DNA of 32,527 bases from Ettlia oleoabundans (taxonomy: Eukaryota > Chlorophyta > Chlorophyceae > Chlamydomonadales), in contig JAAMXP010001411.1 of the NCBI GenBank assembly GCA_019693395.1, positions 1-32,527 on the forward strand, given 5' to 3'. The notes under the pieces were generated by a model that was given only the letters and a program-made list of their open reading frames with translations, had not been told where the DNA came from and did not search any database. A program made the position numbers and the translations under genes. Each line of letters starts with the position of its first letter. Positions within the stretch are counted from its first letter, which is position 1. Below are positions 1-10,313 of this stretch, one piece after another.

Positions 1-141
1 GGCTTTCGATGGCAGCACATAGGCTGCCATCCTTGCTGCCAACTTGTTCGTAGCTGCCCAGCTCTTCTGTGCTGTGGACCGCAGCTGCTGCCTAACTGTC
101 GCACTGACACAACAGCACATGGCTGCCTGGCTTGGGTGCAG

Positions 142-988
142 GCTGAGCGGCCGGCGCGTGACCTTTGAGTACACGCTGTTGGCGGGGGTGAACGATGAAG
201 TGGTGCATGCAGGTGTGTGGGCCGTGGGCCGGTACGCTGGTGGGCTAGCGGGTGGGTGCATGCTGGGGATAAATTGGCGCAGGGTCCTGCTGCGTGTGTG
301 TGCAATGGTTGCTGCAGGGCTCGCCCAGTGTTTGGGTTATCGGTTGTTATCAGGTGCGTTTGCGTCGACCTGTCCAGCAATGAGCCTCGGTCCATACCCG
401 CCAGAGTGCCTCCTTTCAGAAAAATGCACCGTCGAATTCCTTGCTATCCTGGGTCACCCGTCCACCCCCCTCTCCTCCCTCCTACATCTCTTGCAGAGGA
501 GCTGGCTGTCCTGCTGCGGCGCCACGACCTGCGCAGCCACGTCAACCTCATACCCTGGAACCCGGTGGATGAGTCGGGTGGGTGCCTCGCATTCATAGCT
601 GTGGGGGTGTCGTGGTGTTGGGTGGGTGAAAGGGGGCTGTGGGGGGCACAAATTGCATGGACCACGCCCACCAGTGTGCATCGGTGCACATGATCGGTTT
701 TTCCTTAAGTTGCTGGCACCAGCACATTTGATGAGCCCAACCCTCTTTGCCCCGCCTTGCCCTGCTTCGCCACCCCGTGTCCCACCCCCTCACGCACCGT
801 CCCCTCAACCTGCAGAGTTCCAGCGGCCCAGCCGGCGCTCGGTGACCGCCTTTGCTGCGGCCCTGGAGCGGAGCGGTGTGCCGGTGAGCCTGCGCCACAC
901 CCGGGGCCTGGAGGCGGCGGCAGCATGCGGCCAGCTGCGCAACATGCACCAGAAAACGCCGCTGCCAGAGTTTGCTGTGCCGGCGTGA
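142..988 (+). CDS. rlmN: RlmN-type dual-specificity rRNA/tRNA adenine-C2 methyltransferase (C-terminal part, 5' truncated by window)
   Basis: These are the last three exons of a radical-SAM methyltransferase that methylates C2 of an adenine in 23S rRNA (and tRNA in bacteria); in algae it presumably acts in the plastid or mitochondrion. Exons are 142-212, 497-577 and 816-988, with GT-AG introns; phases agree (71, 81 and 173 nt). Seen in the translation: GRRVTFEYTLLAGVND, then HVNLIPWNPVDESG, then VSLRHTRGLEAAAACGQL and the stop at 986-988. All three blocks are hallmark RlmN sequence. The Cys in AACGQL corresponds to the C-terminal cysteine that carries the transferred methyl group, so the catalytic end is intact. 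The SAM [4Fe-4S] CxxxCxxC motif must lie upstream of the window. The first visible exon starts with the last base of a split codon. Which organelle is targeted cannot be seen here. Confidence 0.9.
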
Positions 989-1878
989 ACAAATTGACAG
1001 ACAGGGGAGCGGAATGTATGACGTGCACGACCTGACTGCAACGCAGTAGGGTGTGGCGGATTTTGAGCAGGCCCGAGTGCTGAGTTGGCGTGTGAGCCAG
1101 GGCCAGGCGGCGGCGATTTTTATATGCCCACATGAATAACATGCTAACCTTGGCTGCCCGCTCAGCACCGTGTAACTGCAACACATGCATGTGCCAAATA
1201 CGCCTGTTCTTCTTGCCGGCATGATGCGAGCAGCACGTGCTGCACAGTGGCCCCTTGTCGCCCTCCTGACCACCCTATCATGACGAGTTGCCGTTCCCTG
1301 TCCTTGATGACTGCCTGGGCAGCGGGCATCCGCCCAGCAAAGGCTTACGTGACTAGTCTAGTTTTCCGCATACTCTACTGGTAGGGTGGTGGTGGTCTGA
1401 CAGGGTGGCGGTGCTACCAGGAATTCCCACTCGCTGCGTTCAGATGCTCTCATTATTACTGGCTTTCGCTTTCGCGCTCCGTGGCATTCGCTCTCCCTGG
1501 CTCCCGCTTGCCTTATTCTGGCGGCAGCACCTGCAAGCAGGCACACAACTTGGCAGGCGGCTAGTCGCAAGCAGCAAAAGGGGCGAGATTACCACGTGAG
1601 AACTCACAGACCCTACAACACATGCCGCAACAGCACAACCAGCAAAACTGGCATTGGAGCTGTGGGAGGTACACACGCACCATGCACACCATGCACAGGT
1701 TCAAACCTCCACCACAATCGCATCCAATGTCGATCATACAATGCAATGACCACCCCCCCACACACACACCACCCCCCCCACCCACACACACAACACCACA
1801 CCATACACCACCCGCAGCCCAAGCACCAACATTTCAAATTGCTGACCCCTCCCTCCCGCCCACTCATGCACCTCAGCA
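989..1878. other. Convergent 3' intergenic region between rlmN and the D-2-hydroxyglutarate dehydrogenase gene
   Basis: I see no gene here. The first part is the rlmN 3' UTR. Positions about 1748-1815 are a CA/CCA-rich simple sequence (GT/GGT-rich in the sense of the minus-strand gene). That could act as a GU-rich downstream element for its 3' end, but no TTACA (TGTAA on the minus strand) was found. Confidence 0.5.
1171..1175 (+). terminator. TGTAA polyadenylation motif for the rlmN gene
   Basis: TGTAA is the polyadenylation signal typical of chlorophyte nuclear mRNAs. It lies 183 nt after the rlmN stop codon, in the right orientation. Confidence 0.6.
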
Positions 1879-2112
1879 CTACCAGCTCACTTTGTAAGGG
1901 TTCAGTATTCCCCTGGGGTCCAGCGCCGCCTTGATCTGCCGCATCACCGCCACCGCAGCGGGCGGCTTGCTGTACCCGATGCACCCCGCCTTCATCACAC
2001 CCAGCCCGTGCTCGGCGCTCACGCTGCCGCGGTGCTGCAGATGGCAACAGAGGGCTGATGTACAGGAGCTAGGGCCGATGGCTGTATGTGTATGTGTGTG
2101 CTGTGTAGTGAG

Positions 2113-2174
<62 letters not shown>

Positions 2175-5100
2175 GCTAAGGGGCATTAGGTTTGGGGACC
2201 CCCGTCCACCTGCGCCCACCACCACCACCACCACCATCACCATCACGCACACACATAGCACCACCAACACACTCACAGCCACCTGGCGGCATCACCCGCC
2301 TACCTGTGCCGTCCACTCGTACACGAATGGTTCTATGTGCCGCAGCAGCTCCTCATTGTATGCGGGGGCTGCAGGTAAAGGGGGCCAAGAAAGGAGTGGT
2401 TTAAGAGGTCGCAGACAACTGCAGATACCAATGACACCCAGCATCTGCCATTTCCACCGTCTGCAGCAGGGATCTGGTTTTCATGTTGCATGCGCTGGCA
2501 CTGCATGCCGTTGCAAAAAGGGTTGTGTCTGCCGGTATGCAGGCTGCAGAGAGCATATGTGCATACGCCAAATCCGAGTTTGGAACTACGAAACAACAAA
2601 GTGAATCAACCAAAAGCGAGCATAAGGCGTGCCTGACCTGAGATGTTGAGGTGCAGGTTGCCATCCCCCAAGTGCCCATACCCCGCCACACGGATAGGCG
2701 GCCCGTCAATACTGCTGCCGCTTCTGCTGCCGCTTCTGCTGCCGCTGCTGCTGCTTCCACTGCTATCACCGCTGCTAGCGCTGCTAGCGCCGCCGGCATC
2801 AGTGCTGCTGCTGCTGTTGCTAGTGCCGTTAGTGTCACCGTCGCTGCCGGCAACCTGGATGCAAGCTGCCGGCCCTTCTGATCCTGCCCCTGCTGCGGCC
2901 TGCTGGGGATCGGCAGCTGCCTGCTGGGGGAACGCAGCTACCAGGCGGTACCGCATGTCCTCCACCATGCGGTACATGGCGTGCATGGGCAGGCTGACAT
3001 CATACTTGTATATGGCGCCTGCGGTGCACGCAGGGCAGTACATATGCGCAGCACGGAGGTACTCTCAGGCGGTACAGGGCGGTGGTGCAGCGTTGCGCTG
3101 CCATGCTGAGCAGTTGGTGGAGGTGGCCACAAGTGCTGGCGCCCCATCGGCTTGCTTGCCCAGCAAACTTGAAGGGCAAATGGACATCACTGAAGGCAGC
3201 TGCAATGCGGGTGCAAGAGGCTGACGGTCTGCTGCCGCGCAACCCCCCACCCACCCAACCCCCGATCCCCACCACACTACACACCACACCACCCACCCTG
3301 CACACCACCACCACTGCAGCACCCCACCATCACCACCCTCACCTCTGTGTCGCAGTCCCTCCGTAATTCCCTCCCGTACATGCCACATCGCGCGTGCCTG
3401 GCTGCTGTCCTGAGCCAGCACGCCGTCTGTGGCAGGGAGTGCAGGGCAGGGAAGGGGAGGGGTTGGCATTTGGTAGGCGGCGGCAAGAGCGGGAGGGAGC
3501 AGTTAACACGTTTTTGTAAAGCAGGGCGCAGCAAAAAGGAAGCATATACAGGCAAGGCAGGGCATATGTAGGCAAGGCAAGCAGCTGGAATCAGCACCGC
3601 CCCATCACCCACCTAGCACCATCCCTTCTCCCATCACATCCTCCAAGAAGCGCTCCAGCTTCTCGCCATCATGATCAGCGTTGCTGCCCGATGTCTCAAC
3701 CAACAGGTAGAAAGGGGCCTGGTGTTTGTGGGTTGGGGCACATGTGTGTGGGTGCGGGTGTGGTTGAGTGAGCGTGCTTGTTTACAGTGGCAGTGTGGTG
3801 GGGTGGTCAAGGTTGGGTAGCTGGAGATAAGCTAGCAAGCTAAGCTGCGGGGCATGCGCGGCTAGGAATGAGTGCATAGGGGGCTGCAGCAGCTGCAGCA
3901 GCAGCAAGAGAAGAGTCAGGGGGAGTTAGTGCAAGGCTGGCGCCATAGGCTGGCGCTAGGACCGAGATGCGAGAACCAGTTGCATTCTGAGCAGGCATTG
4001 CGACACCCGCTACACGAGTGTTTTACTAATCTTGCATCTGTACAGAATGGAGTAATAACTATCGGCTAGAAATAGGCAAACACATGACCCAGCTATAGCC
4101 CTTAAACATCATGCATCGCGCAGCTGCCAGCCCCCGGGCCACCCAACCACCAACTGCACCTGGCAAGCGGGCAGAGGATCCCTGGCTCCTGGCAGGTGCT
4201 TTAGCGTGATCAGCAGCGATTCACGATCCAGAAACTCGAAAGCCGACAGGATCTCCCCCAATTGGCGCTTGGCGGCAACAAACACCTGCACGGGGTGTGA
4301 GGCAGGGCTGCGTATAACACAGAAGTGCGGTGGCCACAGTCACAGTGCAGTGCAGTATAGTGCAGCACAGGTGTGTGGCGGCGACACTGGAGGTGCAGGA
4401 TTATAGATGGAGCTGGGGGGGCACGGCTGGGGTGAAGGGCATGAGTAACATGACCCATCAGGCAGTAAGGTGTCCATCAATATTTCTGGAGTAGGGCCAG
4501 ACCAGCTGGACCAGCGGCAGCAGTGGCGCCCAAAGGTCAAGAGAAGGGGAGCGGGCACCTGCTGTGCCGCCTCGAAGCTTGGCACCGCAAGGTAGCACAC
4601 ATTCACTGCAGGGGAACACACTTGGCACACCCTCCGTTGATAAGACGTCAACTTGTCTAGTTCACAGCCGGTAGCCACAAGCAGGAGGCGAGAGGCAAGT
4701 GTGCAGGTGATGTTGACAGCGGAGCAGATACATTGTGCGAGACAAATGACTCCCAGAAAATAGCAAAACTGCAGGGACTTCAGCCAACCTTCCGGTGATT
4801 AAAAAACTTCCTGTCTGGGTTGGCTTGCAGAGTATGTGTTGGGGGGGGGGGGCACAGTCCTCCACACACGCACGCACACCCTACATATGCACTCTCACCT
4901 GCAGTGGGCCGAGGTGGGCAGTGTATAGCGGCCGCAGTGATGAGCCCCAGGGTGCCCTCGCTTCCTATGAACAGCTGCTTGAGGTCGTAGCTGCAGTACG
5001 GCACCACAGTGTACGACAGATAAAATTGACCCCAATTTTATCACAAAAAAACATGTCACCAATACTAGGATAAGGCCAACCACGGCGCTGCCCGGCACTG

Positions 5101-7425
5101 GTGTAAAGCAGGGGCACTTTCCACCTGTATACGCCCAACCATGCTACACCACCCACCCACCCACCCCGTGTTGTCTTTGCGCAGAGTTGTGAGCAGGTCC
5201 AGCACCTGTCCGTCTGCAGCAGTTACAGGGGCAGCAGCAGGGCATAAAATCATTTTAATGACGTGTCGATTTTGCGCTAGAATTGGCTGGCCTGCAATGC
5301 GGTTTATTGTCTTCAACAGCTGTGAAATAGCCGGCAGCAAGCACAATGCTCTCGTGGCCGCCTGCAGCCAGATGCATCACGCCTGCCACCCTCCCATACC
5401 ATGTTTTACGGTCCGCCCACCCACCAGCAAACCACCCATGCACAGTGGCGACCACCTCCACCCACCCAGCTCTTCATCCACCACTCCATTCTTGCAGCAA
5501 CACCCACCCCACCACCACCCCTGTTCACTGTTCCCTCACCTGCCAGCACCACCTCGAGCCCCAGCACACTGCCATGCAGGGAACCGTAGCGCAGCAGGCG
5601 CAGACCTCCTGCGACAACCACAAGGGGCAGGTTTCAATGCAGCCTGGTTTTTGACACTTAGCAAGCTAAAGCGCAGAAGGCGCGCGGCCCACGTGCGGCC
5701 CCCGCAAGGCAGTGGTCCTTTCCCTCGAAGCCTGGCTGGAGCCAGCCCTGTCAGGGCATCAGCACAAGCCCAAGTTTAGGCCTTACTAAAAGCCTCGTTT
5801 TTGCCTGCCTTGCAACTGCCCTGCCACCATCCCCTCCCTTGTCCCCTCGGCCAATGCAGCCCATGTCAGTTGGTACCGCAACATGGCCGCCATTTGTGCC
5901 CCACAACCACACCCACACCCCGCCCACCTCCTCACCCGCATTGGTGGCCAGGTTGCCGCCTATGTGGCAGCTGCCCTTGGCGCCCAGGTCCAGAGGCATG
6001 CAGTGGCCCCGCTCTGCAGCAGTAGGGGATAAGCAATGCAACGATACTTGGAATGACAACGTGTTGCCAGGCACTTGATAACAATAGTGAATGATACTTG
6101 CAGCCTCATAAGAGACACGCATCAAAGCAGGTAAGCAGGCTGTTGGAAGCAAGGGCAGAGCTGCATCATTTAAATGCACCGGCCGTCAAGGTGAAGGGAC
6201 AGTACAACAGCATGCATGGCATGCTTACTCACTTCCACACAACCAAGCAACGAGGCCCAACGGCAGGCCAGTAGACGAAAAGCATGCAGCACTCAATCAA
6301 GAAAGCTATGTACTGCTTACCTCCAACATAGCTATCCAAAGACTCCAAGATGCAGCCAGCCTGGGCTGTCAGTGCGCCGCTGACCTGCGCCACAGCAGGC
6401 AGGGCACAGCAGAAGCACAGTGTGACAAAGAAAACAGGCAGTGCTGCATGCTGAGTGCAGGTACTGTTTTGGAGAAAGGAAGACAGCCACCCCATTCCGC
6501 CATCATAGAGTACGTGCCTTCAGCCAGGCACCAGCCAGCGTGCGAGTTCTTGCCAGCTCACCACATCGAAAGAAAGCACTTGGTTCATGGCAGCTGTGCT
6601 GATTACCACCTCATCATGCACCGGCACGCTGCCACCAACCAGCCCTGTGTTGCCTCCCTGCGGGGGAGTATTGGCGGCATTTGCATTGGTAGGCAGCTGG
6701 AAGACGGGAGGAACGAGGGGAGGTAGCAGCCAGCAGCGGGGCACCGGGGCAGCTGGCGTGCTACAATGTTGTTAGCTGCAGGGCCAGTAAATGAAGCACA
6801 AGTTTTACAATCTCTTCTACATTTACAGAATCTCAGGCTTATGCCAAGTGCCGGCATGAGACGGGCCACATCAATTTAGATGGGCCACATTAATTGACTC
6901 GCTCGCCTGTGGCACCACTGCCAGTTGCCGCTCGTTGCAGTGCCGCAGCAGAGCCGCCGCCTGCTCGCGAGTTTTGGGCTTGAGCGCCACCTGGGAAGCG
7001 CCCGTGTACTTGCCCATCCAGTCCCTACGATAAAGGAGCAGCATATCAACATTTAAAGGGTTGGGAAGAGCAGGCAACAGGGTGAGCTGCTCGTCTTTGC
7101 TGAGGCCGGGGTGGCGGCAACCGCGCCGGAACAAACCCTCGTGGCAGCGCCAGGAGGGTCGTTTACCGGCTTGATTACAATCAGCGGATTGCGAAGAGTT
7201 CAAGACATGCAGCTGAGCCGTGAGCACTCACTGGTTGAAGGGTTGGAGCTCGTGGGGATCGGTCACCACTCCTCCAGCACCCAGCACGCTTTCGAAAAAA
7301 TTTACATCGGCATCTGTGATTGTGGCAAATCGCGGGTCACGCCGTGGCACGCTGCTGGCCTGCCGCAACTGCCGCAAGGCGGTCCGCAGCCGCCCTGCGT
7401 GTTGCTGGCTCCCTCTCAAGGACAT
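1879..7425 (-). CDS. D2HGDH: D-2-hydroxyglutarate dehydrogenase, FAD-dependent, probably mitochondrial (574 aa, 15 exons)
   Basis: It oxidises D-2-hydroxyglutarate to 2-oxoglutarate, passing electrons to ETF in mitochondria (family knowledge). Exons (minus): 7425-7232, 7024-6907, 6657-6562, 6384-6321, 6013-5936, 5608-5540, 5213-5165, 4990-4899, 4605-4559, 4285-4160, 3718-3613, 3426-3343, 3018-2638, 2368-2304, 2034-1879. These total 1725 nt in one frame. The N-terminus ([20 protein letters not shown]) is Arg/Gln-rich with no acidic residue, like a transit peptide. The FAD-binding PCMH domain shows [14 protein letters not shown] (about 103-116), [14 protein letters not shown] and [17 protein letters not shown]. 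The C-terminal domain has the metal-binding GHLGDGNLH (489-497), AEHGLG (530-535) and YSKPP (544-548), and ends in LNPYKVSW. About 80 residues of Ser/Gly/Ala-rich insert (about 405-484) precede GHLGDGNLH. Intron 2 begins with GC. A GTG 12 nt upstream is in frame, but ATG at 7425 is the natural start. Confidence 0.95.
2114..2172 (+). repeat. G59 homopolymer in D2HGDH intron 14
   Basis: There are 59 consecutive G on the plus strand (C59 in the transcript), about 80 nt upstream of the acceptor of intron 14 (2303-2035). A CCA/CAT triplet run at about 2217-2247 lies in the same intron. The length may be a sequencing or assembly artefact. If real, the tract would act as an extended polypyrimidine (C) tract or i-motif in the pre-mRNA, with a G-quadruplex on the other strand. 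Confidence 0.9.
2695..2940 (-). repeat. Low-complexity Ser/Gly/Ala/Gln insert inside D2HGDH exon 13
   Basis: This stretch of imperfect GCT/GCC/AGC triplets stays in frame within exon 13. It encodes about 80 Ser, Gly, Ala and Gln-rich residues between the conserved VEDMRYRLV helix and [11 protein letters not shown]. Family members join these two elements with only a few residues. It is probably a disordered surface loop expanded by triplet slippage. Confidence 0.8.
5149..5167 (-). other. G-quadruplex-type (GGGT)n run on the 5' splice site of D2HGDH intron 7
   Basis: On the transcript strand four G runs of three or four, separated by single T, begin two bases inside exon 7 and cover the donor GTGGGT. 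A stable RNA quadruplex here could mask the 5' splice site. Confidence 0.6.
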
Positions 7426-7965
7426 GAATAAGGTCACTGCAGTCTGAGAAGTACATCCCGCCGCAATGCGTCGGGTTTAGCCAACTTGGCTGGGTTGCAT
7501 TCAGGCGGTGCAGGTGCACAGCGCACGGCGGACGACGGCACACAGCTCAAAATCACAGACAGAAGCAGGAATGTAACATCAAGACCATCTGGCTTGATTA
7601 TACGCTGATTTTCGATGAGTTGCCATCATCACAAGAAGTAGAACACACATTGAGACAAGTGGCAGATAACAACCCGGTTTATTACTTGCCGGCGAACGGT
7701 GTAAAATGGTGCGTCACTCTGTCTGGGTGCTGTGGGAGCCAGTCTATGTCCTACAGTATGCTGGAGATGGGCTGAAAGTTTTGTGCCCAGTCAAAAGTTC
7801 TACTCAAGCCCATGCATCCTGTTCAATGTGATTGAGCACGTCATGTCAACAGTGACGGGTCCCGCTGGTCAAGCTGATGAAGCGTTGGCGCGGCAATGCC
7901 AAGCACTTGATACATATGCAAAGCCCTTAAGTCAATCACTGCAGACATGGTAAGTCAAATGATCA
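7426..7965. promoter_or_regulatory. Divergent intergenic region between D2HGDH (-) and the unidentified + gene
   Basis: About 540 bp separate the two start codons, so this must hold both promoters and 5' UTRs. I recognise no clear TATA box or conserved element. One short ORF starting at 7706 (42 codons) has no supporting feature. Confidence 0.4.
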
Positions 7966-9847
7966 GTGACGAAGCCGAGGGCAAAATGCAGCCAGGTCAA
8001 AGCCCGTGAGCCAAGTCTGTTCGCAATGGTTCAAAGCACGCAGCAGGTCGGGGTGGAGGAGGCTGCCTTTTCCGCGCAGAGTTGTTCATCTAGGCGGTCG
8101 CCTGTCGTGATTGCTCAAAAACCAGTCTCCCCGCTGCTGCAGCTGCCGCTTACTCTCCTTGCTCCGGGGGAGGCTCTGGGGGAGCGCCTCTGCCGTAAAG
8201 GCAGCTTGGTTGCGTGCGGTGCATCGGCGACACCGATGGAGTGGGCGCCGCTGCGAGCCGAGCAGGTGCATTTACCATCGCCGCCATACGCCCGCTGTCA
8301 GTGGCGGCGTGCATGTCCTTTTGAGGAAGGCTGAACTTTGTAAGGATTCCCTACAAACCGACGTCTCTACTGACTACATTGCCTGCAGCAATGCCCTGAG
8401 TATAGCTGGTGCGCACCTTCAGATACGGGGCGTCCAAGCGCACCTGCGCTGCACCGTCCTGGCGAACGACCGCCTCAGGAGGCGGAACTTGCTGAGCTGG
8501 CCAGCCGCGCGCTGCGGGTGCTGCTGGGCTCTGAATCCGTGCTGCTCCACGCCCAGCTGCGCATGTCGGTGCTGGGCCGCGGGGAGATCGCAGACACCGC
8601 CGCCGCCAGCCGCAGGTGAGCACCCAGCTTCGTTGCACACGGGTGTGGGGTGGCATGCAATGTCTACTGGCCGCCTCGCTCACTGGCTGACAAGCCGCTG
8701 CCAGTACTTTGCTGGCTTGTATTGTCATCCACTGTTTTGTCGGCTTGTTTTGTGTATTTTCATGTCCCTGGGTGTTTAGTTCTCAACCACCCATCAACCC
8801 ACCCACCCACGTCCCACCGCGCTCTGCAGCAAGTGCCTGCTGGAGCTTGCTGTGGCTTGGCTGGTAGAGCAGGGCCTCGTGGTGCGACAAGGCTATGGCC
8901 CCTTTGCCACACTGTCGGTGAGTGCGCTGATTGCCTGCAACCTGCCTCATGCTTGGGCTGCACCAGGGCAGCACCTAACTACCTAATGATGCACCCAGCG
9001 TCATCATCAGCAGGAGACCTGCCAAGCGCTGGCCCCCTTTGAAGTTGGTCTGAATTTGTCTCGAGCAAAGGGACTTGATTACGCTTCCCTGCTTCTCTGC
9101 TGCCTGGTGAGCACCTATTTCAATCTCTTCCAGAGCACAGACCGCAGACCATGCTCCTGCCTGCTTCCCTGCCAATCCGCACAGGTCCCTGATGCCGCCC
9201 AACCAAAGGCGGAGGCGTTGGCTTACTCTGAGTTTCCAGATGAGGGCCAGCTGCCAGTGCCGCATCACCGCACGCTAGGCAGCACCCACCGCCCCACCTC
9301 CTGCCTCAACCGCCTGCGCCGCCACTCCTCGCCCCGCCAGTTTGGCAGCCGAATGTCGGGTGCGTGGCCCGCCTGGCTGGCTTTGATTGCTGGTTCAGCG
9401 TCGGCTGTGGATGGCAGCTGGATGTTGCAACATGTTTTTACATGGCAACAGCTCAGGCAGGAGGACCTTCAGCGTGGAAGATTAGCCACCTATGTGTGCA
9501 GGCAGCATCCGAGCCGACCCCTTAACATGCCAGCTGGCCGGCTGCTGCTGAGGCTTTTCCCTGTGAGCACTGCTGCCCTGACGCGTGACTGCACTATCCG
9601 CCTTACTTTCCTGCCTGCCGCAGGCATTGAAAAAGCGGGGGCCCGGCGCAGCAAGCGCAGCATGGGCGACGACCATAGCAGCCTCAGCAGCCTCAGCAGC
9701 CAAATGGCCAAAAAAATGCGCATGCAAGAGAACAGCGGCGGCGTTACCAATAGCAGCGGCGGCGGTGGCAGCTTGGGCAGTGCAGCCTGCAGCGGTGGCA
9801 GTGGCCGGCCCGTCAGCCCAGGCGGGTGCATGGCTATGAGCCCCTGA
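7966..9847 (+). CDS. Unidentified nuclear-type protein, about 337 aa, 5 exons, possible winged-helix segment
   Basis: I do not recognise the family. The model is 7966-8265, 8389-8615, 8830-8917, 9185-9359 and 9624-9847. All introns are GT-AG, the frame is kept throughout, and the total is 338 codons with stop at 9845-9847. An in-frame ATG at 8026 could be the start instead (317 aa). Exon 1 is the least certain part. Exons 2-3 encode an amphipathic helical stretch (about 120-205) with blocks ELAELASRALRVLLGSESV and LLELAVAWLVEQGLVVRQGY. This helix-helix-strand pattern resembles a winged-helix fold (inference only). Exon 4 is basic and rich in His, Arg and Pro (LNRLRRHSSPRQFGSRMS). Exon 5 is low-complexity Ser/Gly with basic motifs (RRSKRS, AKKMRM) that could be nuclear localisation signals. 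It is convergent with the transporter gene downstream. Confidence 0.6.
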
Positions 9848-10313
9848 TCAGTGATCGGTGAGCTTCAGCCTAATATAAAATGGTGAGTTTCAGCAGAGTT
9901 TGTGCAGCAGCTGCATGCCACCTCAGCATCCGCGCAGGGACTGGCATTGCAACTGATATATAGCCAGTTTCCCAGTAGCCTGTTTGTTCTCCTTGTCATA
10001 GCTTGCCAGTTCCGCTTGTCTGGAGTTTGTACATATGCGCAGCAATTTTCCCAGCACTCTGCACTCAGCCAGCAATACTTGCTTCCTTTACTCCCTGCCC
10101 CAGGCAAGCATGGCACACCTGTGTTGTCCGTGCTGCTTGCCTTGAAGCCTTGCCTGCATTGCCCTTTGTCATGCATATGCCTTGCAAAAATGCCGATAAA
10201 CAATGGTAGTAACAAAGCTTAATGATAAGGACAGTGCAGTACAGTGTGGTGCAGGCTAGTGCAGGTGGGTGCTTCGTTTCACCAAACAGCAAACTGTGTT
10301 GGCAGGCAAGCAG
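9848..10313. other. Convergent 3' intergenic region
   Basis: About 466 bp lie between the stop codons of the unidentified + gene and the MFS gene (-). No ORF of note, and no TGTAA on either strand, so both 3' ends must use another signal or run into the opposite gene. Confidence 0.4.

Noticed and set aside
142..988. Bacterial contamination or recent transfer suggested by the RlmN family
   Set aside because: The gene is split by spliceosomal introns and followed by an algal TGTAA signal, as expected for a nuclear gene for an organelle enzyme.
593..1273. 226-codon minus-strand ORF
   Set aside because: It is antisense to the third rlmN exon and its 3' UTR; no conserved sequence.
1740..1815. 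Possible CRISPR-like or satellite array
   Set aside because: It is only a CA/CCA simple-sequence run without regular spacers.
2086..2604. Plus-strand ORF with poly-Gly, and a minus-strand poly-Pro ORF across the G59 run
   Set aside because: Homopolymer reading inside a D2HGDH intron; no other coding evidence.
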